From the NCBI GenBank assembly GCA_017591395.1, contig WEDG01003260.1:62001-126000 (forward strand): 64,000 bases of DNA, given 5' to 3'. The stretch comes from Schistocephalus solidus. Its lineage: Eukaryota > Platyhelminthes > Cestoda > Diphyllobothriidea > Diphyllobothriidae. Below the pieces are notes generated by a model. The model worked only from the letters and a program-made list of their open reading frames with translations, was not told the DNA's origin and did no database searches. How positions within the stretch are numbered: the first letter of the stretch is position 1; each line of letters opens with the position of its first letter. Positions 54,601-64,000 of the stretch are shown in pieces. The translations under genes and the position numbers were made by a program.

Positions 54601-57600
54601 TTATATAGAATGTATATGAAACTGAAACAAGTGGAAATATTCTGCGGATCCCACTTACATAATCAGGTCGAATCTTCAGAAAAAAGTTTTCTTTTTTGTA
54701 GGAAATACGAAGAACCTTTGGCCAGGCAAAACGACCGATGCGAATGCGGTCCCGGTAGACGACAACACCGCTGTAACCAACACCAATGTAGATTTCAACG
54801 TTCTCCAAGTCGCGGGCTGGGTGCAGATCTAGACCGTAAAGTTCAAGACGCTTTGCTGTCTCCAGGTACTTCATATCCGATTGAGCTGGTTTTAGTCCTC
54901 TAGATTACAAAAACATTTCAAACCGTGAAGACGATGGTGATTGCTGCATATCATGTATAGAACTTCAGGAAAATGCGCACGTCCTCGAGACCAGAGAGTC
55001 ATGCGTGGAAAATGTTAATAACATTTTTGCAGAATTCGGAGAATTGAACGTTTTGTGGTGCAACGACGTCATAATTTCCAGATGTCTCAAATAAAAGAAG
55101 AGCTCTAAGAAAGTGGGAGTCATCTGAGAGCACACTTTACCAGCAAGCTACTGAATCACAAAAGACCGTCGCACCTAGTACAAAGCCTTGGCCAGAAGCG
55201 TTGGCGCCACGTATTGGTTTCATTTTGGACTGGATGAGATTCAGTTAGTGGAAAACCAGAAGCTGCTCGTATAAAAAGGCAATCTTTCGCATGGTAGGAC
55301 TGGAAAATTATACTTTCACAACAATGCATGATCATTGCGAAATGACTGAGCAATAGTTCGGATGATAAATTCTTTCGCATTTTATACTAGCATGTGATTA
55401 GATGGAGAACTGTAGGACTGTAGGAAATTACAACAATGCGAAACCAATAAATTGATAAAGAGAAACAAATGTGAGTCACAGAAATGGGTATATGGACGCT
55501 TTAAAGACCAGTTAATGGATATTAATAAGGTATTCAGAATCAATCAACTCCACACATTCAAAACAGAACGTCCAGAAGGGAAAACGCCCCATCTCAGCCG
55601 CTCTCCAGCGCAAAATTTATTCGGAAATGTGTTAGGATAGTTCTTAAAAGTTTTTGCCTTCCCGGCGCATGAAGTAAAATACGCTTTCTACATAGCATAT
55701 CCGGAGTGTGGGCTAGCACGGTTTCGAGCTTCCAAGGCCTGGCAACACAACTAGGGGTTTGAGAGCCCAATGATTTTCTGAAATTATTCCTAAGTTCGGA
55801 CCAACAACCAGGGAGTATGTACACAGGGAAAAGTCCAGTAACCGATATCTTTGGAGTTCTCTCCTGGCACAGGATGTTTCTGCTCTAATCCAGCTCCCTT
55901 CTGTGGAACTGTAAATCGACCAAGAATCAGTGAGAACGGCGTTTTAGCCAGTTTTTGAGGCTCTTAAGAGTTTTAAAGTCACAGTGACACGTGGATATGA
56001 GTCCCGTTAATGCATATGGCAGCAAAGTAAATAGGAATCGGACTTCGAGTAGGTGGGATCTCTCAAAACAAAATTTAATCGATTGTCTTGAGCTTAGTCA
56101 AAGTCTAAAGTTCAATTTAAACTGGGTTTGAACTTCCTCTCATATTCGATGAAGTGGTGCATGTGCATCTAAGTACCTACGTCATCCAGGGCGGATGCGC
56201 TAGTGTCCTGGCTTTAATCAACAGTTAAGAAATAGGCGAGTTCAGCTACTAGAAATAGCGCGCGAATCGCAAGGGAAGTAAAATAGCCAGGCAACAGCAG
56301 AGAACCGAAATCAGCGCTGAAATATGGACTTAGCTTTCAAATATCCTAGCCTGGCTCTCAATCACCTATCATACAACATAGGTGTTCCTCTAACACGCCT
56401 TTTTCCTTGAGTGCATGAGGGATGTGTGCTGACAGCTTTCATGGGTTAACGAATAGCTTACACTGTTAGGCATCTCAATTACATGTCTCATGAAAAACGC
56501 TCGGAAGTCTTTGGATATCCGCACCTCCTGACAGCGGAAGCGGTAGGCATCGACCAATAGCGATGATTCTAGTGCCCATTCTGCCAACGAGACGAGTCGG
56601 GTAGGCCTGAAGCGTTTCCTAAAGTAAATACTGATCCAAATGTGTGTACCGCCAGCGTCAATACCAACGCAGGATTCAGTTAGAAGCGAAACATTTCACG
56701 AAAAAGTTTTCCTGGGGGACCTTTCGCCTTCGGGTGTCCGATAAATGTGGACAGAAATCCATCTAGGTAGGTCCCGCCGAAGTTCTAACGCCGGACAGAA
56801 GCGTTTGCACTACTTCGGCAAATGCCTTCAAAAATACCTTACTGTGAAGACTTTGATGGACGCAAAGCACAGGACTGGTATTTTCTGATAGTTCATTGAA
56901 AACCTCGAAGGTCATAAGGAGTGCCCTGGCGTCTCGAGCAGACCCTGTAACTTAGCGTAGTCGACCATCACAAAAAAGCATTAAGTAAAAGTTATCTTGA
57001 TTTACATAAAAGGATATGCTTACTAACGCATCTGTCAATTCTATTCAAATTTCCTAGTCACTAACCGGCCTTGCAGCATGTGACCTGACGAAAACGTTTG
57101 TTACTATGACGTCCTTGTCAATGAAATCAAGTAAAATTCTCTTTTCCCTATTTAACAGCATTCCAAACAATGCAACAACGGAAAAATTACATGACATTCT
57201 CGCGAGAACGTTTGAAATCAAACCTTAAACGGCAGACAGTTGGCTAACTGCCAAACTGCATTTTAAACCGCTTCTTCGAGAATATCTAGATGCAAAAGGC
57301 ATGAATGGACTTGGTTCAAGCATTTTTCTGCTTTTACTGTTTTATTTAATTTTATTTGAATGGACAGGTTTTATGAATTTTAGAGCCTAAATTTACTCAA
57401 TTGACACAATTTTTTACTTTTATCACCTTTCTGATTTTCTTAAGAACATCCCTCTTTCCACCAACGTAATATTATTTGTAATACTTTGTTTTTGCTTTCG
57501 TTGGCTATAAATTTGGTTTTTGGTCGACGAATTTGTGCCAGCTTCCGAGTGACTAGATATAATTTGTAAATTTAACAACATTTAACCGGCTATGTCACCC

Positions 57601-58049
57601 ACTGCACTTGGTCCAAAGAAGCCTAGCTACCGTCCCTTTGGGTGTTTGAAGTTGAGCTTTTTTTACTGCAAGCTATGTTAAAAAGTTAGGGTTACTTTTT
57701 GGTGTGGCAGCGATCAAATAAAGCGCACTGGGGCAGATTACCGCTTACTTGTTATTAGCGTGAAGTTCTGAAATTTTCTGGAGCAACTGCTCAGTTGGAG
57801 ACCGGACAAATTCAAATTTCTTCAGGTAGGCAGTGTCGTGATGCAAATTAGGATCATAGTCACCGACCTCGGACTGGGCAACAAAAGACCCCAGGAGGGC
57901 CTGAGTTACCCAGGAGCAGGGCAGTTTTCCAGTGAATACGTCCTGGCGAACCTGAAGAACCAATTGGTACCGTGTGATCTCGTCTTGCAGCATCGCGGGT
58001 TCGGGTGGATAGAACTTAAACTGGAAGAAGAACTGCCAGTCGGCGGTAT
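48697..58049 (-). CDS. EPB41: Protein 4.1 / coracle-like FERM protein, 3' exons (5' exons not seen)
   Basis: Exons, 5' to 3' on the minus strand: 58049-57749, 54899-54659, 52893-52859 (uncertain), 52761-52473, 51096-50972, 49389-48697. The first encodes FERM lobes F1/F2 ([48 protein letters not shown]). The second has [40 protein letters not shown] and FFLKIRP (lobe F3). The fourth has [27 protein letters not shown] and a FERM-adjacent block [20 protein letters not shown]. The last two are disordered and rich in Ser, Pro and Arg. Family members tie membrane proteins to spectrin-actin and septate junctions. Phases agree except between 54659 and 52893, where a micro-exon of 3n+1 bases may be missing. 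The start of F1 lies upstream of 58049. The 4.1 C-terminal domain is not seen; stop TGA is at 48699-48697. Confidence 0.9.
49390..50971 (-). other. Protein 4.1 gene intron
   Basis: Between donor GTACGT and acceptor CCTATCCAG. Plus-strand frames at 50323-50862 show no domain. Nothing else recognised. Confidence 0.6.
51097..52472 (-). other. Protein 4.1 gene intron
   Basis: Between donor GTAGGT and acceptor TTCTTAAAAG. A plus-strand stretch at 51759-52190 stays open in overlapping frames and looks like an old repeat, but I cannot name it. Confidence 0.6.
53845..53960 (-). repeat. SINE-like repeat fragment
   Basis: AAGCTCACCGATCGCTAACG, CTGCCTTTGGGCTC, CCCCGCCAGCA and the following GGCGGAGAACATTCGCCGGC parallel 60465-60570. 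CTCGAACCCC is the reverse of a B box. The orientation is that of the 60 kb copy. Confidence 0.65.
54228..54245. repeat. Short CT microsatellite
   Basis: Nine pure CT units inside a protein 4.1 gene intron. Confidence 0.9.
54900..57748 (-). other. Protein 4.1 gene intron (2.8 kb)
   Basis: Between donor GTAAGC and acceptor TAATCTAG, with perfect phase agreement of the flanking exons. No recognised element inside. Confidence 0.75.
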
Positions 58050-60339
58050 CTGCATCCGTCGAGTAGATGAAGTAGTTAATTGAAATAAAAAAAACCAGGA
58101 ACTGATTAGGTGGGAAAATTAACTGAACCTTCACGTAAGAACACATTTCTTTACAAAAGTGAAGGAGTTTTTAGCCGCTGAAGCTATCTCAGAAGGTTAA
58201 AGAGTACCATGAGAAGAAATTTTCAGTAAACTCGCGATAAACTCTCAGAACGTAATATGTGTAGTACGCGGCAAAATCAATTGTAGTTAAAGCAGTCTAT
58301 GAAAGTGCTGTCTAGTGTTGCTTCTTAATCCCTTAAGAAATTAACCGCTAACTTGAAGTAAAACAATTGGAATTAACCTTTGTAGGCTCAGTCCGAAAGT
58401 CTATGAATTTTTCGGCCGAAGACCAGCAGTTAGAGCGGGATAACCGCGTAATATTTCTAAACTGCCAACAAGCAGCCGGCAGTATATAAGTACAGGACAT
58501 GATAGACCATAGGTAAGTTTTCAGCTGGTACTTATGTTGTCAGTACGATCTATCACGTAAGTACTATCGATCCCCGTTCGTTTTACCAAAACATAGCAAT
58601 TTAGCGATGGTTTTGTCGCCAATCTCAGTAAGTTTTCTTCAAGATGACTAATTGCTTTGGATTAGAAAGTGCAGATTTCATTCGCGAGAATAATTCAGGC
58701 AAAAGTTTGTAGGGCTAAGATCTAGTGATCGGGCTGGATCCTTAACTTGCCAAGGACTTTAATTTCCTATGAACGGAATCGGCACTCAGGCTACGCCAAT
58801 AGGTATGTGCTGTAGGAGAATAGTCGGTTAAAGTCCCGCCTGTGGAAAAAGTTAATGAATTCTTAGGAAGATATTTATGGTCTGAATGAACCTGTAATTT
58901 AACATGAACACGTGAAGTTAACAGGTGGAATTCAAGTCGACATTATAAGTTCCGGGAGAACAGAGGCATACTTCGTTGGTAAATATCTAAAACCAAAGCT
59001 ATTGGATCCTGTTTTAATGTCACCGTGCGAGTGTTTATTTTGCCAATTTGACGTGGCAAGCTGATCGAATATAAGTGGCTTTGTTACCGCAAACGGATTT
59101 TTCTTTAGAAGTAACACGTTGATTGCATCTTTAGAAGCTTGCAACAGAGAACTCTTTGATCTAAATCCCCTTTACTGCTACCGGTCAATAACTGAAAGTT
59201 TTCTTCCCGCCAAATCCTTTAAATATTCCTTGGCAAAGATATGTGTACTGCGTGGTTCCTGTTTAGCCTATTTATTTATATGTAGCATACTCCAACTGGA
59301 GTCTGAGTTAGTAGCTCGTCGGCTGACTATTGTGAATTTGGATTTTTGTCTCCAAGTCTGATCGAGTTTTCGCCCGTATCGGTGGGCAGCTCCTTAGTTT
59401 ATTGCCCATTAAAACTACTGTTCAACGCATCGCAGCCATTCGTATGCGCAACGTAGCCAAGAAACGCCTCGAAGCATAGGAGGGCTCAGCCGTCGCGGTT
59501 GACACTGTCCACTGCTGACTCACAAGAGGGGTACAATTGTGGAGGTAACTGTTCGAGTTCCAGTTGCATGGATCAGTAATAAAGTGAATTTCCTAATAGC
59601 ATGGGCGAAATCGAGACAATTGCACAATCCTTCAGGTGATCCGGCTAACTTATGCGGTCACATACGCATTTCTGACCCAGCGATGCGCCAAAAGGGCACT
59701 CGACGACATTTCTAGCTTTACTAAACACGTACGCCTGATCATCCGTCGGAGAACAAAGGCCTCTGGCGCGCCGAATGTAGATGCCAAGTCTGGCAGTCTA
59801 CGCTTGCTCATCAATCGGCATACGAGGATATTTGTAATTGGTCATAATTAGCCGGGCAGGAATGACAACACGTGCGGTATGAACCAATCAAGATTGAGAG
59901 GGTTTCAAAACAAGGCCCATCGCTGCCACTGCTAAATTTACGGGTAAGATGAAGGCTATCAGTCAACAGATCAAGAGTTTAAGTGTTTAAATTCCCAAAG
60001 GAGGACTGAATATGATCACCATAGGAGATGTCTTAGTAGGACCGACAAATGGATGACTGAGTAACGTAGTATTATATAATAGCGCGCAAAATCAAACCAG
60101 TTAAAGGATGTGGCAAAGACTGCTTGCGCGACCCAATTAACCACTAACGAACTACTGTACGACGCTATTAACGAACACGAGCGATAGGCACGAGAACAAT
60201 GGCAATGGGGTAGGACAGTTTAAAGGACGGAAAAGGGTGGTAACGTATTAGCAATAAAAAGAAATTTACAACACCACCGTTTTCGTTCAATTGAGCTAGT
60301 TTTAGCACTGAATTAGGTCGTATGACACACCTACCCAGG
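58050..60339. other. No exon recognised; probably intron or 5' side of the protein 4.1 gene
   Basis: The first exon seen (58049) begins with two bases completing a codon, so coding exons must lie further right. I looked for the F1-lobe motif W-L-D before KFYPPEP in all minus-strand frames and did not find it. Confidence 0.45.
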
Positions 60340-60650
60340 TGTTGTGGCACCCGAGGCTCGAACTCGTGACTTGTTGGTTAGAAGCCTAACGCTCTAACCC
60401 ACTGCGCTACGAGCTCGTTGTGTTGTCACTTTCGATCAGAAATATTAACAATGGTAGATGGGAGCTCACCGATCGGTTACGGGACTCACTTATCCCGTTC
60501 GGCCTTGGAGCTCTGAAGCCTCGCCAGCATCCTTAGCGGCTAATGATATAGGCAGACTGACCTTGCCGACAAAGAAAAGGGAGACTGGAATGGCTACTTC
60601 TAGCCTATTAGCCGTTATCAGCCAACCAAATCGAACCCCAGGTGTCGCGG
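60340..60650 (-). repeat. tRNA-related SINE cluster (two pieces, minus strand)
   Basis: On the minus strand, 60416-60340 is tRNA-like: GTAGCGCAGTGGGTTAGAGC (A box), a loop CTTCTAA with TCT at the anticodon position, and CACGAGTTCGAGCCTCG (B box). Anticodon and acceptor stems have mismatches. The piece 60625-60465 is the SINE body and 3' part (TGGCTGATAACGGC, CATTCCAGTCTCCC, CGATCGGTGAGC). The body lies upstream of the head, so these are two adjacent insertions rather than one intact element. Confidence 0.72.
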
Positions 60651-60973
60651 CATACCTATCTATCCATGCCAACCTAAATGCCAACTTAAGCCCAACCCCA
60701 ACCCTATCCATTGTGTTCCTTGCCGGGTAAGTAGGATCGTAAAATGGTTAGTTGCCGGTTAGTGGGGTCGCACAAACAGTCCTTCCCAAGCGTTCTTATA
60801 ATGGGGCAGTGCACAACTCTCTACCAAAAGTAGCACTCAGGGCGGAAAATTTGAAGAATCGAGCATGAATTATGGCAGCGGGTTTACGTTTCCTCTGTTG
60901 GTGACACAGTAAAAAATCAGCAGCTTTATTATCATAGCAGAGGGGGAGGGGAAAGGAAAGTTGCCGAGGATGC

Positions 60974-61021
60974 GGGTAGATTGACACAATCGAAACATCT
61001 AGCAGCCGTATCAATCTACCC
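60974..61021. ncRNA. Candidate pre-miRNA-like hairpin
   Basis: GGGTAGATTGACAC (60974-60987) pairs with GTATCAATCTACCC (61008-61021) with one mismatch around a 20-base loop. Weaker pairing extends about 20 bases further on both sides (AGTTG...CAACT), giving a shape and size like a miRNA precursor. Function is unproven. Confidence 0.35.
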
Positions 61022-64000
61022 ACAATGGTTCTCAACTCCCTCGCTGATATCATAACTGGGGTGCTTTCAGTCTGGTGGTTGGTCGCATGCAATTGATCTT
61101 TGCCACCCATACGGAAGCTACTAGATCGCTGATCGGCGATACCTAATTGGTTTTTTTACTATTCGGAAGAGTCTTATATTTTTGTGGGAGTAAAGGTAAA
61201 CAAGTAGGTGTATTCATTCGTTTTTCTTTCAAAAACGAAGTGCAAAGACTGCTTTAATGCCTTCCATCAAGGTAAGTTTAGCTAGCATACTCACAGGTTT
61301 TACCAAAATGATTAATGTGTCCTCATAGGTATGACTTTTGTTCTGATAAAAGTATGAGAACATAAGTTGATGCACAAGTTTGCGCACGTATGCAGAATGT
61401 TGGTGAGGTTTGACTGTGGGGAACGTGGGACGGTATCAAATATAGACCAGTAACATCGAAGCCGTCAGGTAAAATCTGGAATGTTAACAGAAGATCAATA
61501 TTCAAATGCCTAATGCGAAGATTAGTGCATACTCTCCCCAATATTTGCTTTTCTAAATCTCAACATTGCTAGTTCAAGCAAGTCTCAGCAAACATGCAGT
61601 GATTATCTGACTATTCTAGTATGTTACAGTCTTTAGAAAAAAACTTGGGTGTGGAAAACAACTGCGTGCGCGTGAGAATTCGCCCGAGCTGTGAGGTAGG
61701 TTGTTCTGTATGGTTAACAATTCAAAAGGAGAAGCAGTCCCATATTCTCACTTTTTAAGTAACCACAAAAGCTCAGACGATGGCCTGGCAACAATGCTAC
61801 TTAAGTAACTGGGCAGAAAAGTTGTTTTTCCGAGAAACCCCACCGATCCACACTTCTAACTCGAGGTCGCACGGATGGATTCTATCCCATAGTCAGTATC
61901 GCGTATAGCGACTATTGTTTTTTTGCCGAATGGGGTGATCCGAAGGGTCGCGCACAGTGTGAGTAAGTCAGAAAGCATTTTACCAAGTGTTACATCATTT
62001 TGGTGGTGGTTCTACTCAAGATTTGCGAAACATCACGTACGTAAGCGTTACATACTTCGTACAAGGTTTTCGCGTGCAAGGCAGTATCTGGACTCACAAA
62101 CCTGCAGCACATGTTGCAGAGTGAACACATTTTTTACTTTAAGCCCGTTGGATGTTGCAAAGGAAGCAAACGCATTCAGGCATGAGCCATTTTCCTGGTA
62201 ATGTACTGATGCATAATTAGAGGAGGCCTTTTGGTGACAGATTGCGAAAACCTAATAACTAATGTTTATACGTTTCAAAGTGCGTTCATGTGTTTTAACA
62301 CATCAGAACCGTGAATAGCCTGTTGTTTCAAAGGATTCACAACGATATATTATTTTTATGAACCGAAAAGTAATGAAAGCGGTCCTATTTACACTAAGCC
62401 AAATGGCGTAAAAACTGCCACACAAGTACAAAAGATCTCTCAAGTACACAAAAAACTTGTGACTGCGAAAATGGCCCAAGAATTTAATTGACTGAACCGG
62501 TCAGGACTTTTTTAGCAGATGAAGCAGAATACCACTTCGTCAACTGCAATGGTAAACGAGGTTATGTGGTCACTGGCCTACGGCTCTTATCAAAAGTACC
62601 AATCATCCATTGCTCGTAGGAATTAATGCATACCTATCTAATGCACGTTTCAGGACTAGCAAACTGTAAGTGTGGCGAAAGAGATTGCGAAATGGTGAAG
62701 GCCACTGAAGGACAAAGTCACCTAGGAGGGAGACAAAGAAGCTCAGACAGCCACTGTCCCAGGCCCACTCAGTCCTTTTCAGTTAAGTGCCAATTTATAT
62801 GTCCTAGGAAACCAATCTGACAAGTTTCGATCTAAACTAACTCACACGTCTTGTGAGATACCTAACAGCAATCTACCGTGTATCGAACTCTCATCGAGTT
62901 ATAGCCTTTGAAAAGCTGAAATCGCGACGACCTCGGAAACGTCCTCCTGCTCGAATCCGTATCGAACTTGTTTACTTAACCATGAAACGCGCATTTGCTG
63001 TTCTATTACATGGCAGGATTCCAAGGTCAGCCTACGACCAATGACACACCAACCTTGAAATTATTTGCTAGCTGAATTAAGACTCACTCTTCATTGCTAT
63101 TGTAGTAGCCCCTCAGAACTGAAAAGACTCTTTGCTTGAAGAGGTGAGGGTGGTTACTACAAGGGTCGTGAAGACGGAGTTAACGGGGTCCTTGCAGTGT
63201 GCGCAGGAAAGTATGATTCCCTTCCCTGGCGGCTGTCTCCAGCTCCACCCTCCCCATGGTACAGTTGTAATGAGATGTTTGATTTCCTGCAAGACACACT
63301 CGTTTGATCCCCTTTCCTGGTGGCAGTCTCCAGCTCCACCCTCCTCGTTTTTTTTGTGTCTGTTGTATGGCCATAAGCAGTCCGTTGGTTTTGTACTACT
63401 TCTATTGGACTTATTTTATTATGGCACGCTTGAGATGGTGCGCACGAGTTCATGTGTGATTACCTTAGAAAGGACTGGAAATACGTCGAGGAGTGCTGAG
63501 GTGGACCTGAATACGGACTGCAGAATCGGCAAAGCAGGCATACGGAAGGCGCGTGTATTACACTATTGGGGTGGTGCCGAAGTGCAAGGTTCGACAACGA
63601 GAAATTTCCAAAAGAAAAACAATTAGCATAACAGTCGTTACAGAGGCAGGGAGCGGCCCAACCACCGGAGGCAACAACAGTTCCTCCACGGCGCGAGTCA
63701 GCCGCGAAGTGTGAGCGTGTGCTTGAGTCATGTCTGGCTGCAGCTAGGTCGTAGAAAGTAAAATATCGATCGGTGTCCCGGCGTCGACAAGCTGAGGAGC
63801 TGGGTCACACGCGTCGCAAGCATTCAACCGGTAAATGAATTCGATGTCTGTCGCCACGTCGAGTATTTCTTAGGCGAGAAAGCTCGCTTCGGCTTGATGA
63901 GATCACATGACGTGAAACGCATTCTTGCATCCAGAGGAAAAAAGCCAACAGGAAGCTGTCAACTTTACACTCAAGCGCCTATTGCACTGACTTTATTTAT
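61022..64000. other. No gene recognised
   Basis: Only short open frames without motifs. It contains one imperfect direct duplication (63217-63343), listed separately. It may still be intron of the protein 4.1 gene. Confidence 0.4.
63217..63343. repeat. Imperfect direct repeat, 90 bp period
   Basis: CCTGGCGGCTGTCTCCAGCT plus the following CCACCCTCC is repeated 90 bases later as CCTGGTGGCAGTCTCCAGCT plus the same end (63217-63253 and 63307-63343). Two copies only. Confidence 0.8.

Larger units (their letters stand above)
52894..54658 (-). other. Protein 4.1 gene intron with SINE fragment
   Basis: Donor GTAAGT at its 5' end. Holds the SINE-like repeat at 53845-53960 and a short (CT) tract at 54228-54245. 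A micro-exon needed to restore reading phase may hide here. Confidence 0.6.

Noticed and set aside
60340..60416. A tRNA-Arg(TCT) gene on the minus strand
   Set aside because: A and B boxes are good, but the acceptor ends do not pair and the anticodon stem has mismatches; SINE sequences are adjacent.
1..64000. CRISPR arrays, bacterial operons or prophage
   Set aside because: Introns, LINEs and Penelope-like elements show a eukaryotic nuclear genome; no spaced direct repeats or ribosome-binding-site gene clusters are present.

Overview
The window looks like nuclear DNA of a parasitic flatworm, most likely a tapeworm. Three things point that way. It holds three intron-containing eukaryotic genes separated by long stretches of decayed retrotransposons. 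The TTC4 gene starts with a run of 31-43 bp introns followed by kilobase introns, a pattern known from flukes. The RTE-like and Penelope-like elements resemble those I remember from diphyllobothriid tapeworms. The assignment rests on recall and pattern, not on a database search.

Layout: 0-3.5 kb holds 3' fragments of non-LTR elements and a tRNA-related short repeat with a local tandem duplication. 6.7-8.8 kb holds a two-exon HYPK gene on the minus strand. 10.1-30.2 kb is a retrotransposon graveyard: a 5.7 kb RTE-like LINE (minus) split by a 1.48 kb LINE (plus), a CR1-like LINE (17.7-20.0 kb, minus), a LINE 3' end (20.1-21.2 kb), a second CR1-like LINE (23.0-25.3 kb) split by a 1.0 kb LINE 3' end, and a nearly full-length CR1-like LINE (26.2-30.2 kb, minus). 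33.2-45.2 kb holds a ten-exon TTC4 gene on the plus strand. Its introns carry a small inverted-repeat transposon, a 137 bp tandem repeat, a 32 bp inverted repeat, a double Penelope-like element with a GIY-YIG endonuclease end, and an (AT)44 tract. 48.7-58.05 kb holds the 3' part of a protein 4.1 / coracle type FERM gene on the minus strand, whose first exons lie upstream, unrecognised or outside the window. The rest, to 64 kb, is intergenic or intronic with copies of the tRNA-related short repeat and one pre-miRNA-like hairpin.

The three host genes are not an operon and have unrelated jobs: HYPK acts in ribosome-associated N-terminal acetylation, TTC4 is an Hsp90 co-chaperone, and protein 4.1 links membrane to cytoskeleton. 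All mobile-element reading frames are broken by stops and frameshifts, so none looks autonomous. Two host-gene exons (the last TTC4 exon and the long protein 4.1 3' exon) show frame problems that may be sequencing indels or real lesions.
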